Assembly: GCA_963971305.1 (NCBI GenBank)
Contig: OZ020308.1
Span: forward strand, 34,377,275-34,441,274
DNA: 64,000 bases
Direction of reading: 5' to 3'
Origin: Arcuatula senhousia
Taxonomy: Eukaryota > Mollusca > Bivalvia > Mytilida > Mytilidae
The position numbers and the translations under genes were made by a program. The notes beneath the pieces are model-generated. The model was given only the letters and a program-made list of their open reading frames with translations, was not told the DNA's origin and ran no database searches. Of the stretch, positions 1 to 10,317 are shown piece after piece. Position 1 is the first letter of the stretch. Each line of letters opens with the position of its first letter.

Positions 1-825
1 AAAATTGATTCAGTTCAAGCGTCTGTGGAAGATGTAATAGAATTTTTGTCATATTTGTTTAACAAAGGATTAGGATATAGTGCTATTAATGCAGCAAGAA
101 GTGCATTGTCGTCATTAGGCTTAATTTTTGACAATATTGTAGTGGGAAAGCACCCTTTGGTTATTAGGTTCTTGAAAGGAGTTTTTAACTTGAGACCTTC
201 TAAGCCAAGATATACATGTATTTGGGATGTTGAACATGTTCTGAACTACTTGCGTAAATTATCACCTGTTAAATATATAACATTGAAGGACTTAACTTTG
301 AAGTTGGTGATGTTGATGGCTCTGACGAATGCAACGCGTGTTCAAACACTTCATTTGATTAATGTAGATAGTTGTAAAAAGTTAAGAAGTGGGTTTATTT
401 TTCAATTGGATAGTTTAATTAAACAAAGTCGTCCGGTATATAAGGACCCGGTTTTAACTTGTAATGCATATCCTCCAGATAGAAGGCTGTGTGTTTTTAC
501 TGTTTTAAAAGAATATTTTTTGCGTACGAAAGTACTGCGGGGTAATACAAAGAAACTGTTGATATGTTATGTAGCACCACATAAAGAAGTGACTAAAAGT
601 ACAATTTCAAGATGGATCAAAGTGGTTTTAGCTAGGTCTGGAATTGACACTTCCCGTTTTACCTCTCACAGTGTGCGGTCTGCCTCGACAACTAAAGCAA
701 AACTTAACTGTGTTCCGATAGAAAAGATTCTGGAGAAAGCTGGATGGTCTAATGTGAGAACCTTCGCAAAATTTTATGACAAAAAAGTTGTAACAGATAA
801 TTATGCAGAAGCTGTATTAAACTAA
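1..825 (+). CDS. Tyrosine recombinase of a YR retroelement (5' truncated by window edge)
   Basis: The frame is open from base 1, so the true start lies outside the window; about 274 residues are visible. The protein has the tyrosine-recombinase catalytic pattern: an Arg in TNATRVQTLHL, then His-x-x-Arg in FTSHSVRSAS, a Trp in the position of the second His (AGWSNVR), and the nucleophile Tyr in FAKFYDKK. The N-terminal part resembles a SAM-like core-binding domain (helices around YSAINAARSALSS). This family joins or integrates circular element DNA and is found in DIRS-like retrotransposons and Cryptons. A DIRS-type reverse-transcriptase relic elsewhere in the window and the inverted repeat 120 bp downstream favour DIRS, but no reverse transcriptase is visible next to this gene, so Crypton remains possible. 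No disabling change is visible in the part seen. Confidence 0.85.
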   Translation, partial: KIDSVQASVEDVIEFLSYLFNKGLGYSAINAARSALSSLGLIFDNIVVGKHPLVIRFLKGVFNLRPSKPRYTCIWDVEHVLNYLRKLSPVKYITLKDLTLKLVMLMALTNATRVQTLHLINVDSCKKLRSGFIFQLDSLIKQSRPVYKDPVLTCNAYPPDRRLCVFTVLKEYFLRTKVLRGNTKKLLICYVAPHKEVTKSTISRWIKVVLARSGIDTSRFTSHSVRSASTTKAKLNCVPIEKILEKAGWSNVRTFAKFYDKKVVTDNYAEAVLN

Positions 826-947
826 CTGCACTTAAGTAAGTATTTGTAACTTTAACTTGTGTACTTTAGTTATGTTGTGATATGGAGATTTTTTATTGAA
901 TTGCTTTGAAGTCTCATTTTGTACCGGAAATGAGTATGACGTAATAG

Positions 948-1339
948 AATTCCTAAGATTAAACGAAAACTTACCTTGGTTAAAGTTTGAAGTTTGATCA
1001 GGATTCTATGAGTCATAAGACTCATTGGAGGTGTAAAATGCCCTCCTCTTTAATTTGTAACTACATTTTAATTACCCTCCCTTTGCCTTTTTTCAATTCA
1101 GTACATAAACATGTAAGTTAAAACCAATCACATTTTCATACTGGGTTTCTTACATACATGTATATATATACAATTTGGGTTTTCTTTAAAATTCCATAAA
1201 AAATCTAGATTTGAAATCTGATGGTCGTGGATGCGCAGCACAATCTCATTTTACACCTCCAATGAGTCTTATGACTCATAGAATCCTGATCAAACTTCAA
1301 ACTTCAACCAAGGTAAGTTTTCGTTTTATCTTAGGAATT
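948..1339. repeat. 93-bp inverted repeat pair around a 206-bp loop
   Basis: The arms at 948-1040 and 1247-1339 are reverse complements with about two mismatches over 93 bases. Each arm contains a near-palindrome (ATGAGTCATAAGACTCAT) and the motif CCAAGGTAAGT, a perfect-looking splice donor (plus strand on the right arm, minus strand on the left). Because it starts 120 bp after the recombinase stop codon, it is probably the terminal or internal-complementary repeat of that YR element. A foldback MITE is the alternative. I see no clear target-site duplication. Confidence 0.75.
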
Positions 1340-2027
1340 ATTCATCCATAGTGATATCAGCACCAAAACATTGTCGTGAACTAAAATACCAAATTTTACA
1401 AAGAAAGCTTCTGAAAACATTCTCACAAACGGTAAACAGTATGAAAAGGACGGTTCAGAGATTTTGAAAAAATGGGCGGAGTGTAGTGCATCAAGAGTCA
1501 AATGGGTACATGAGAATCCTCACCAATAGCATAACAAACGTAAAACACAAGACATTTTTGCTTTTTAAAGACCTTCTGAAAATTTTAATCTTATGAAAAA
1601 TCGTGTATCTACTGATTGAATTGGATTTGCGCATGCGCCAAAGCCTAATTGCGCAATCAAAAACCACGGAAAGAAAGCCCAAACTTATGGGTTATAAGAA
1701 TCTGATATTGAAATCTTGTGCGGAACGTTCTTTTTGAATATGGGGATGGCAGTTTGAGTACTGTCATGCAAAAAAACTGCATGACCTAATTCTGATTGGC
1801 ATGCACACTCGATTTTCGACATTTAATATAAAAATTGCAGTTAAAGAAAAAATGGTCCCTCTACAATTGCCATGCAAAATTTCATAATGATATTGCAACA
1901 ACTGATGATATAAAACTTGACTTTTGTAAGCGATGTAAGTTCAAAATTTTTGCATGTTGCGTTTCTTTTTTGAGAGAGTATATATTGACTCTATACATAC
2001 AATAATGAGGTTTAAAAAATAATATGG
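1340..2027. other. Gene-free stretch
   Basis: AT-rich sequence with no supported coding region or recognised repeat. A 63-codon minus-strand frame at 1491-1682 has no recognisable motif. Confidence 0.5.
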
Positions 2028-2235
2028 CACCAAAGTTCCAAGAAAATAAATTTTGCTACTCCTGACGCACGTTTCGTCTATTGAAGACTCATCAGAGGCG
2101 CTCTACCAAAAATATTGAAAAAGCGAAAAACTATTATTATGAGGAGCATTTGAACAATGAAAGCAAAACATACCGCAAAGGGGAACCAAATTATCACTAA
2201 GATGATCAACCTTTGTCTGGGGTAGGAAGAACCTT
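2028..2235 (-). repeat. Interspersed repeat family R1 (GACGAAACG..CGTCAGG type)
   Basis: Contains the reverse complement of the core seen at 33000-33195 and 46215-46355 (here CCTGACGCACGTTTCGTC), followed by TCATCAGAGGCGCTCTACCA and a tail ending near TGGGGTAGGAAGAACC. The family recurs at 21986, 26306, 32806, 33000 and 46215. No coding capacity. It is probably a non-autonomous element; the class is not determined. Confidence 0.7.
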
Positions 2236-2829
2236 AAGTTTAGACAGTTATGAAATTTAAACGGAAAGAAAGATAGAAGAAAACACAGGGTTCATAAAGT
2301 GTTTTCTTATTTTGAGTCGAATTAAGCTATAGCTGACCTATTATTATTGTATTTTAACTAAAAAATACATTTAATTTTCAAACTAAATTATCAAAGAAAT
2401 AAGTCAATAATTCATTCTACAACATCCCTCTATTCGTTTATGTGCCTAAGATCAAATGTAAGGAAAGCGATACCAATTCCAATGCCCCGTTCGAATGTCC
2501 AAAGTCCGAAAGAGCAAAGACGACGCCAGTAACTATGAACGAGAACAGCACAAAAAACACAAAAGCTGGTAAATAGCAATCAACACACAAACTCAAGTCG
2601 AAACGAAATTGAACTCAGGTGCTACAAAAATGATAGCAATATGTTTGTCCAAAAAGTGATATATAGCCACTAACTTGTAGCAGCATTATATGTATCGATT
2701 TGCTCAAATATAGAATAATTATAATATAAAAAAGACATGTTTTAACACAATTAACAGTACACATAACGATATAAAAATGACTAAATGAATATTGAGCAAA
2801 TAATTTAAAGAAAAAAAGATTTCAAAAAG

Positions 2830-3693
2830 TTATAATTCAAAGCAGTTGTGTTCCATTAGAAAAAAGTCAAAACATTTATCTCTGTAAAAGTTTCTTCTTT
2901 TCTTTTTGACAGCTCTGTTTCTTTTTCTATGTGATAATTTATTTTTTTCTCTCCTTTTCATTCTCTGGCTTAAATAAAAATCGTTTCCTTGATCATCCCA
3001 TGGTAGCAAAAGGCAATCACTGTCACAATTAAAACGGTCCTTTAGCCCCAAATAATGTGGATCTAAACAATAAACATCTTTGCATTTTTGTAAGGTCCTA
3101 ATTGCAATATCTAAATCGGTGTCCCAATAAACATTTTTATAGGAAACAACAAAAGGGGTTCTGTTCCTTTTAGCAAAATAATAAATAAGACTAGCACAAC
3201 GATGGCTGCTTAAAGTACAGGGAATGAGATGTGAGAAAATGCATATAAAGAAACGCTGGTTTCTTCCAAACCTTTTATAGAAAGTATGTTTCATAAGTTT
3301 AAACACATTTATCCCATCTGGATGACATTTGTCTTTATTAAGTTTCATAGCTTTTCTAATAGTCCCTTCTGGATCAAGCAACCTTGATTCACCGTGAATA
3401 TTGGGTTCAGACAGATTTAAGAGTATTGTAATCCTTCCAAAAGTCATACTTGATGCACTACAATTGAAATTCTGTGGTTCTTTTCCAGAAATTGTCCATT
3501 TAGCTATTTCGTTGCGAGGATCGACTATAATTTCAAAATGTCTTTTTGACAGTTCATCCTCCGATAGCAATGCTGCAACCAGAAATTGCTTTTCATTTCG
3601 TTGAAAAGTTTTATTTAAATAAGGTAAAGCATTGGTACCTAAATGCCTCAACAGAGATGAAATTTCTACTATTGAATCCAGGGGAACTATCAT
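2830..3693 (-). CDS. Putative cytidine-deaminase-like protein, copy 1 (287 aa)
   Basis: No family name is recognised with certainty. From the chosen Met the protein has a predicted helix (SIVEISSLLRHLG), a strand QFLVAALLS near residue 36, then a strand RITILLNLSEP leading into His100-Gly101-Glu102. It continues to the hydrophobic strand RFFICIFSHLI, Pro158-Cys159, Cys166 and a further strand TPFVVSYKNVYW. This is the order of the zinc-dependent deaminase fold: His and two Cys as zinc ligands, Glu as proton shuttle. Glu-to-Pro spacing (55 residues) and the Cys-x6-Cys gap are longer than in AID/APOBEC, so the call is tentative. Residues about 244-267 are rich in Lys/Arg and look like a nuclear localisation signal; there is no signal peptide or membrane segment. 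The start at 3693 is preferred because copy 2 has ATG at the same place and copy 3 has GTG. A conserved splice-acceptor-like site (exon edge 3776) suggests an upstream non-coding exon; otherwise the frame extends to an ATG at 3798. No intron interrupts the coding part. Confidence 0.7.
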   Translation of the reverse strand: MIVPLDSIVEISSLLRHLGTNALPYLNKTFQRNEKQFLVAALLSEDELSKRHFEIIVDPRNEIAKWTISGKEPQNFNCSASSMTFGRITILLNLSEPNIHGESRLLDPEGTIRKAMKLNKDKCHPDGINVFKLMKHTFYKRFGRNQRFFICIFSHLIPCTLSSHRCASLIYYFAKRNRTPFVVSYKNVYWDTDLDIAIRTLQKCKDVYCLDPHYLGLKDRFNCDSDCLLLPWDDQGNDFYLSQRMKRREKNKLSHRKRNRAVKKKRRNFYRDKCFDFFLMEHNCFEL

Positions 3694-3775
3694 CAGTGAC
3701 GCTTTATCCAAATAAGTAAAAGAAACAATACTGTTATGTAGGTACATACAGTTGATACATATATTATTACTTAAA

Positions 3776-3792
3776 TCTGAACGAAAAGATAA
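3776..3792 (-). promoter_or_regulatory. Probable splice acceptor upstream of deaminase-like copy 1
   Basis: On the minus strand a pyrimidine-rich stretch ends TTTTCGTTCAG before the exon edge at 3776. The same site in copy 2 reads TTTTTGTCCAG with its exon edge at 8747. Conservation of the polypyrimidine-AG but not of an open frame upstream in copy 2 argues for a 5' untranslated exon, the same layout as in the UNC93-like genes. No donor was identified. Confidence 0.4.
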
Positions 3793-3894
3793 TCCCAACG
3801 TTTAATTAAAACTCTTGCGTAATTATTATATATGATAACACAAACAATTGATACAGTAAAATGCTATGTGCATCTGTTTAAAAGTTTCGGTTAT

Positions 3895-3995
3895 TAATTT
3901 CTAAAAATGAAATTAATTTTATTTTCTATTCCGGGTAAGTATTTAAAATTAGATTGATTTATTGTCTATCAAGTTACACATATTCTAAAAATAGC
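3895..3995. promoter_or_regulatory. Conserved upstream block, copy 1
   Basis: About 100 bases, 200 bp above the start codon, shared with the corresponding regions of copy 2 (8850-8960) and in part copy 3 (11370-11470). The core is TTTTCTATTCCGGGTAAGTA, followed by a shared GATTTATTGTCTATCAAGTT. It could be promoter DNA conserved through duplication, or a plus-strand exon end, since CCGGGTAAGT looks like a splice donor. On the minus strand the block reads GGAATAGAAAAT, close to half an IRF-type site. Confidence 0.45.
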
Positions 3996-5596
3996 ATTTA
4001 GATATCAAGACTTTAAGGTTTGTATTGTCTTCTTTAAATTATTCGGTTAACGGGTTATAGGTGGTACAATAAACAAAGACAATACCATTGGTGTTTGACC
4101 AATGGAATGAAAAGTAAGGAAAAAAGAAAAGTAATCAGAACCAAAAACGCCCGACAAGGGATAAAGCCAAACCCAGTACCGAAGATATCGACCATGTGTA
4201 GGGCTTTCACACGAATTTTAATAAAAGTAGCCAGACTTTGATTCGTTACATGTTGTTAGTCTTTTTGGTGCCCTCTTCAGAAAAAAGCAAAGAAATCTGC
4301 CCTACTACGTATGGTTTCTGCAGGGACAGCCTCTAAAAACGCAAAAAATATGTTTTTTCTGTAATCAGCGTCGGCCAACTTTGGGGTCCTATATTTTAAC
4401 CCCGGACCCCACTAGATTCAATGTTTTTGTATAATCTTGTTCAGTAATGTATTCTAGTTCAGACAATATCAATTTCCTATCTGTAAGTTCAATATTATTC
4501 AAAAATTTGCAAAATCACATATATACGATAACCGCAGTCATAATGGCAAAAGTGAATATCGGTCTTCTGAGATTAAAAAAAAAAGAATTTCTGTATAAAA
4601 TATCACGCATGTGTATTGCTTCTATGCACCCATGCAATATTTAGGCAGTAGGGTCACCCAAACAGACGCTGGCGGTGTTGGGCTAAAGCAGTTGCGGTCG
4701 TAATTTTAGAAAATCAGCAAAATTTTAGACGGCACCGGGTGGCACCGAACTTTGAAAAGCTAGTACTGCCGATTGAATCGATATAAAGATCTGATTTTTG
4801 ATCTGTGTTCTTGCCACATATGTATCTTTTGACACATTTAACAGTTCTGCACTTAGGGTTTGTCTGTTGTCCAGAAATTCTTCTTACGTAAATTCATGAA
4901 ATACCGAAAAGTGCTTCCCCCTGAAAAGAAAACTATTACACGAAACTCCATTAATTTTTTTTAATTTGTATAATATGGACACTGGACTTTTGATACAACA
5001 AGTAGTTACTCTGAATTCACACTTCCCAGTGGTTGTGGCACCCACGGCACCGCATTTTGCTCATTTTTCACTGTTTTCTTCGTGAACTTTTTTTTCACCA
5101 TTGAATAAAAATAGGATCGAATACATGGACCTCACTGAATCATGTGATTTTAGGTTGTCTGGAACTTCTACTTGATAGATATATACAGTTTATACCTATA
5201 TCATGAGTAATAGCTCCCGGAAATGCGATTGAAATTGACATTGCCGGTAAAAAAGCACTAAATTTTCAGGATTTCGTCTGGGAATTTCGGTCAACTGTAC
5301 CTTACTTCGTGCCACCTTAACCCCCGACTCAAAAGTCCCAGAGTAGTCAAATTACTATCAAAATGTCAAGCAGGAATTGCTCTTTTAATTGAAGCCCCAT
5401 TTGTTTCCCTGTATTGCATAGTATGCATACAACGTTGAATATACGTTGTATGGAGATTCCTATGGATTTCAGTCCAAATCGGCCTCATGAAAAGGCTACC
5501 ATGTGCATTTCAAAGAAAATTATCTGCATGGTGTTATGAATAATGTGTAATTTAAACAATCGGAAATGTCACTGATAAGAAAATAAAAATATAATT
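3996..5596. other. Gene-free stretch
   Basis: AT-rich DNA with no supported gene. Short frames such as 4447-4644 have no family signal. Confidence 0.5.
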
Positions 5597-5910
5597 TGTA
5601 AATTTGTGTTAGACTAGTCTAAAGACCAGTCTTATAAATACCCACAGAACCCTCAATTCCACTAACAGCAGTAACCGGCCCAGTGGTTTCAAAATACAAA
5701 TACCAAAACGGGCATTAAACAGCAAAAACTAATCAAAACTAAGGGTAGATTTTTGTTTTAAAAAAAATAACAAAACATGGTTTAACTAGTGAAAATATGT
5801 TTGATGAGAGTCCGAAAAGGGAATTCGGGAATTCAAATCTATCAAAAATATATCGATAATGTGCAGTGTACAGAAAAAAAAACCTGTTGCTGTAAGCGAT
5901 TTGGAATTAA
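5597..5910 (-). repeat. R3 satellite-like repeat, degenerate copy
   Basis: Shares the order of motifs seen at 6656-7081 and 35185-35620: an AGACTAGTCTAAAGACCAG-like segment, a CAGCAGTAACCGG segment, then TTTCAAAATACAAATACC, and further on a version of the ATATCGATAATGTGCAGT segment. Orientation is opposite to the 6656 copy. Confidence 0.5.
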
Positions 5911-6655
5911 AACAATCAGCAAATAAAAAAAACTATTTGTAAAAATTGCCAGTCGCCCCATGCTACCAGCAGACCGGAGGTGTGATTGTTCAGGAATACA
6001 TCTTCATCAACAGTAATGTATCATCGTGCATAAAGGAATATAATGTTTCTTGTTCTGTATAATTATAAGTATACACAACAATAGTATATTCACCAAACAT
6101 AACATGATTGAGCCTTAAGAAGAATAAAAATAAAATCCATCAAACGTTTTCCTGTTTCGAGTTCACTTTAGCTATAGTTGGTCTATTATAATTGTAATTT
6201 TATTACGTTTTTTTATTTGCTGCATTGTATTTAAAAATGGAAACTATAAGATGATTTTAAGTCATGTACCAGTAATCTCTGATGCTCAAATAACTTTCTA
6301 AGACCATTGAAAAAACGTGTTATCCATGACAGTTTGTTTCATGCGTATTGTGACCAGTTGTTTTAAGGCGTAACCCAACCAAGTGAAATAAATTATATAT
6401 ATATATCTAAGATAAAAGGAAAACCAAGAGAAACGAATTGGGTCATTACATGTACATACAAGATAAAACGTAAATAATATATATATTTTTTTGATAAACC
6501 GTAAACAAAGATAAATAAATTATGTCATTCTATACATGTAACAGATAAAAAGTAAAGAAACAGAGATAAATGAGGTATATTGTACTAGATAAAACTAAGA
6601 GAAAACAAATGGGTCCATATCGATCTGCTGAAATATTCATGTAATTACAATTTTA
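5911..6655. other. Gene-free stretch
   Basis: AT-rich sequence with short (TA)n runs near 6394 and 6477. No supported gene. Confidence 0.5.
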
Positions 6656-7081
6656 TAAATTAACCGTTTATACCCACGTTTTGGTATTTGTAATTTTGAA
6701 ACCATTGGGCGATAACCGCTGCTGGTGGACCAAAGGTCCCCGAGGGTAATCACAAGCCTGGTCGTCAGACTTGTCTGACACGATTTACCATAAAATTTCT
6801 AATATATTTGTCGCAGAAATTTCCGATTTTTAAATTCAAAATTGTTGAAAACACCAGGTTTCTTTCCTTGTAATGCACATGGTCGATATCCTCGGTGCTG
6901 GATTTGGCTTCCTTGTTCGAACGTTTTGGTTTTGAGTACTTTTCTTTTTCAACAGTTTTGGAATATGACCTTCCAATGTTTTGAATCAAATGCTACTGAT
7001 GAGAGGTTACTCCTTGAAATATCGATATATAGCATATCCAAATTAACCGTTTATACCCACGTTTTGGTATTTGTAATTATA
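6656..7081 (+). repeat. R3 satellite-like repeat, about 383-bp unit plus start of the next
   Basis: The segment beginning AAATTAACCGTTTATACCCA occurs at 6656 and again at 7039, giving a period of about 383 bp. The interior has a CAGACTTGTCTGACA near-palindrome and matches 35185-35620 in the opposite orientation, where the period is about 379 bp. This looks like a tandem unit that also disperses through the genome. Short reading frames inside it are not supported as genes. Confidence 0.65.
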
Positions 7082-7239
7082 AAATTGACACTAAAGCTAA
7101 TTTATCAATTGATTTACAACTACTAAGAATACTTACTTTTGATTTATATATGAATTATGGATAATAAAAGTAACAGTGTCTTCGATTTTAGATTTTGGAT
7201 ATTGTTTCAATTCTGTTCCATGGTTAAATTCCTGGAGCA

Positions 7240-7440
7240 AATGAGTTCACTTTGCTGATTGTGGTTTATTTGTTGTATGTTTTTCATTTGTTTTGTTTTT
7301 TGTTTTGTTGTGATGATTTTTTGTCTGCCTAGTTTGTCTATCTCTTCGGAATGACGCTATTTGATTTACCCTTTGGTACAAATTTGTTGATTTCATACCT
7401 ACATTATTTGTCAATCATTTTTATCTAAGGTTTATCGAGC
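7240..7440 (+). repeat. Interspersed repeat R5 fragment
   Basis: The segment around TGATGATTTTTTGTCTGCC and the following CCTTTGGTACAAATTTGTTGAT matches, in reverse, the stretch at about 41030-41130. Low-complexity T/G content limits certainty. Confidence 0.35.
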
Positions 7441-7817
7441 CTTTTCTTGTTTCAAACCGAATTTGTATAAAACATTTTAGATGTAATCAGTGTATTGGTA
7501 TTGTATTTAAACATTATATTTTTTATTTTGTTATTTTTTATTTGAAACAAAAACCAATATACTATTTTACCTCGTCGTCGTGGTACCCATAATATCAAAT
7601 GTTAGCAAAAGATAAAAAGGGCCGGTGGGTGCTCAAAGACATATGTAGCTAAATCCCTGAACTGAGAGCAACTTGACTGCTCAAAAATAGAACAGTTGCA
7701 TCATAAAATATATAGGTTTGTAAACTGTTAACAGTTCACATAATATTTTTAGGATGATTTCATAATATTAAACAAATGAATAAATTAAAAGAATTAAAGA
7801 TACAAAAATTTAAAAGA
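7441..7817. other. Gene-free stretch 3' of deaminase-like copy 2
   Basis: AT-rich sequence downstream of the stop codon of copy 2; it would hold its 3' UTR. No other feature seen. Confidence 0.5.
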
Positions 7818-8666
7818 TCAGTCGTGATCCTTTAGAAAAAAGTCTATACATTTATCTCTTTCAAAGTTTCTTTTCTTTTTTCTTACAGTTCTGTTTCTAG
7901 ATATTTTTGATAATTTCTGTTTTTCTCTTCTTTTAATTCTTTTGCTTAAATAGAAATCGTTTTCTTGCTCATCCCACGGTAGAAGAAAACAATCACTACC
8001 ACATGTAAAACGGTTCTTTAATCCCAAATAATGTGGATCCAAACAATAAACATTATTGCATTTTTGTAAGGTTTCAAGTGCTGTATTTAAATCGGTATCA
8101 CAATAAACATTTTTATATGAAACAACTATAGGGGTTCTGTTCCTTTTAGCAAAATGATGAATAAGGCTAGCACAACGATGATTGCTTAAGGTACAGGGAA
8201 TTAAATGAGAAAAAATGCATATAAAGAATTGCTGGTTTCTTCCAAACTTTTTATGGAAAGAGTGTCTCATCAGTTTATACACATTTGTCACATCTGGATA
8301 ACATTTGTCTTTATAAAGCTTTATAGCTTTTCTAAGCGTTCCATCTGGATCAAGCAACCTTGCCTCACCATGAATATTTGGTTCAGAAAGATTTAGAAGT
8401 ATAGTTATCCTTCCAAACGTCATACTTGATGCACTACAATTGAAATTCTGTGGCTCTTTTCCAGAATTTCTCCATTCAGCTATTTCGTTGCGAGGTTCGA
8501 CTATAATTTCAAAATGTCTTTTTGAAATTTCATCCTCCGATAGCAATGCTGCAACTAAAAATTGCTTTTCGTCTCGTTGAAAAGATTTATTTAAATATGG
8601 TAAAGCATTTTCCCCTAAATGTCTTAAAAGACATGAAATTTCTACTATTGAATCCAGGAAAACCAT
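7818..8666 (-). CDS. Putative cytidine-deaminase-like protein, copy 2 (282 aa)
   Basis: Close paralogue of copy 1 across its whole length. It keeps His99-Gly100-Glu101 (NIHGEARLLD), the strand QFFICIFSHLI, Pro157-Cys158 and Cys165 (IPCTLSNHRCASLI), the strand TPIVVSYKNVY, and the motif CLDPHYLGLK. The C-terminal tail is again strongly basic (KRIKRREKQKLS, RKKKRNFERDK), arguing for selection on the tail and a nuclear location. Differences from copy 1 are mostly single substitutions, and the putative catalytic residues are unchanged, so both are probably functional. The ATG at 8666 aligns with the copy 1 start; upstream in this frame there is only a TTG before a stop. A splice-acceptor-like site places the exon edge at 8747. 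The enzyme assignment rests on motif order only. Confidence 0.7.
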   Translation of the reverse strand: MVFLDSIVEISCLLRHLGENALPYLNKSFQRDEKQFLVAALLSEDEISKRHFEIIVEPRNEIAEWRNSGKEPQNFNCSASSMTFGRITILLNLSEPNIHGEARLLDPDGTLRKAIKLYKDKCYPDVTNVYKLMRHSFHKKFGRNQQFFICIFSHLIPCTLSNHRCASLIHHFAKRNRTPIVVSYKNVYCDTDLNTALETLQKCNNVYCLDPHYLGLKNRFTCGSDCFLLPWDEQENDFYLSKRIKRREKQKLSKISRNRTVRKKKRNFERDKCIDFFLKDHD

Positions 8667-8849
8667 AACCAGTGACGTTATATCCACATAAGTTTGGAGA
8701 AGCAACAATGTCGTGTATAGACATATAGATGATAATATGACTTATATCTGGACAAAAAGAAATTCCCCAAATCTATTTAGAATCCTTGCGTGATTATATT
8801 ATAAGATAACACAAAAAAATGATACTTTGCATCTGATTTAAAGTTTCAG

Positions 8850-8960
8850 TTATGGATTTCTAAAAATTAAATACTTTCATTTTCTATTCCGGGTGAGTAT
8901 TTAAAGAAAGATAGATTTATTGTCTATCAAGTTAAATAAAATCTAAAAATAGCTTGCAGA
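8850..8960. promoter_or_regulatory. Conserved upstream block, copy 2, with ISRE-like motif
   Basis: Homologous to 3895-3995. On the minus strand bases 8884-8874 read GAAAATGAAAG, which fits the interferon-stimulated response element core GAAANNGAAA. The plus strand carries CCGGGTGAGTAT, a donor-like sequence. A TATA-like ATAATATAATC lies at about 8793-8805 on the minus strand, between this block and the gene. Confidence 0.4.
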
Positions 8961-10317
8961 TGACAGGAGTTTTTGGGTTGACTGTTTTTAGAAATCTTTT
9001 CTTTATTATTCGGGTACCAGGTTAAAGGTCTTTACATACCAGTCCAATGATTTGCTTCGATACCTTGTCATTTTATTTTATGAATTCAAGGATGGTGACA
9101 TGCACGCCCGGAATTTTACAGAAATAAAATCAGTGAGTTGAAATTGAGTGAACTAAGGATGACGATCAAAGCCATCTTCAAACTTATCCGACGCAAATTT
9201 AATAAAATGTAATGAAAAGCTTTTAAATTATTGCCATTATTTAAATTCAGAAGCGCTTAAAATACCGGGTACTTGTTTTGTGTTACACACCGTCGATAAC
9301 ATGGGACGTGTATTTGAGCTTCGATAATGTACATGTAAGATTTGAACTTCATATATTAACAAATGTCGTATCTATTTTAATAAATAAGTTAGTTCGAGAT
9401 ATCAAATACAGCCATTTTCAATAAAGCTGCCGTAACATTTCAAAATATGCCAAATTTTGTGCGTTATGAACTTTTAATTGGTGATGCAGGAGTTTGAATA
9501 AGACTCAAATATGAATGTCAAGTAATTAAATCCCTACTCGTAAGAAATGGGGGGGGGGGCTACATTGTAATCACCTTGTCCGTCTGTTCGTCCACTGGTA
9601 CTATTGATGCAAGCTTTTGTAATTTGTATCATTTCATAACAAGTTGTAAGATACTAGAATTCAATGGTCGATGCGAAAATGAAAACAACTTCATTTGGTA
9701 AGAGTGCTTTTAGTTCTCTCTAGGTAAACATTGAGAAATGGTTTTGCTCTAACAGTCATGAATAACCAGATAAGTACAGGTTTGTCCATCACTGCTTTTT
9801 ATAGATCTAAGATCATCTTTTTTCATCTAGAGCCAACTGCGACATGGTTGTTTTCAACCACATTGGTGTTTATGAGAGTAAATAATAAAAATAATGAGAT
9901 GTGGAATAAGTTTACGCAACATAGCCAACAATCAAGCGGCAATTCAGAAAAACCACAATGGACAGCCAGCAGCCTTCAACGAGGCCAGTAGGCGCTGCTC
10001 GCGGTTCTGCAATAAGTAACAAATCTCGATTTGTATATTCTGGCTTCCACAACAACAAATAAATATTTTGATATAGTATATTCTAACAACAAAATAATAC
10101 CACATATTGGTTGGTTCTACAAATAGTAATAATCATCGTAGTTATCATAATTTCATCAAATCAAAACCAAACTTAGGTTTTATTTTCATATGAAAAATAA
10201 ACAATGATAATATAGGTGAAAATTTGTTAATCAAAATTATGTGTTATTTTGTTTTTGATCTTACTTTAGCGTATATATATATTTAACAGAATGAAAAATT
10301 TAAGTTACTGGGAAGTT
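8961..10317. other. Gene-free stretch with a G run
   Basis: No supported gene. A run of about ten G occurs near 9549-9559, followed by a CTGTTCGTCCACTGG segment. The 86-codon frame at 9731-9991 has no recognisable family. Confidence 0.5.
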
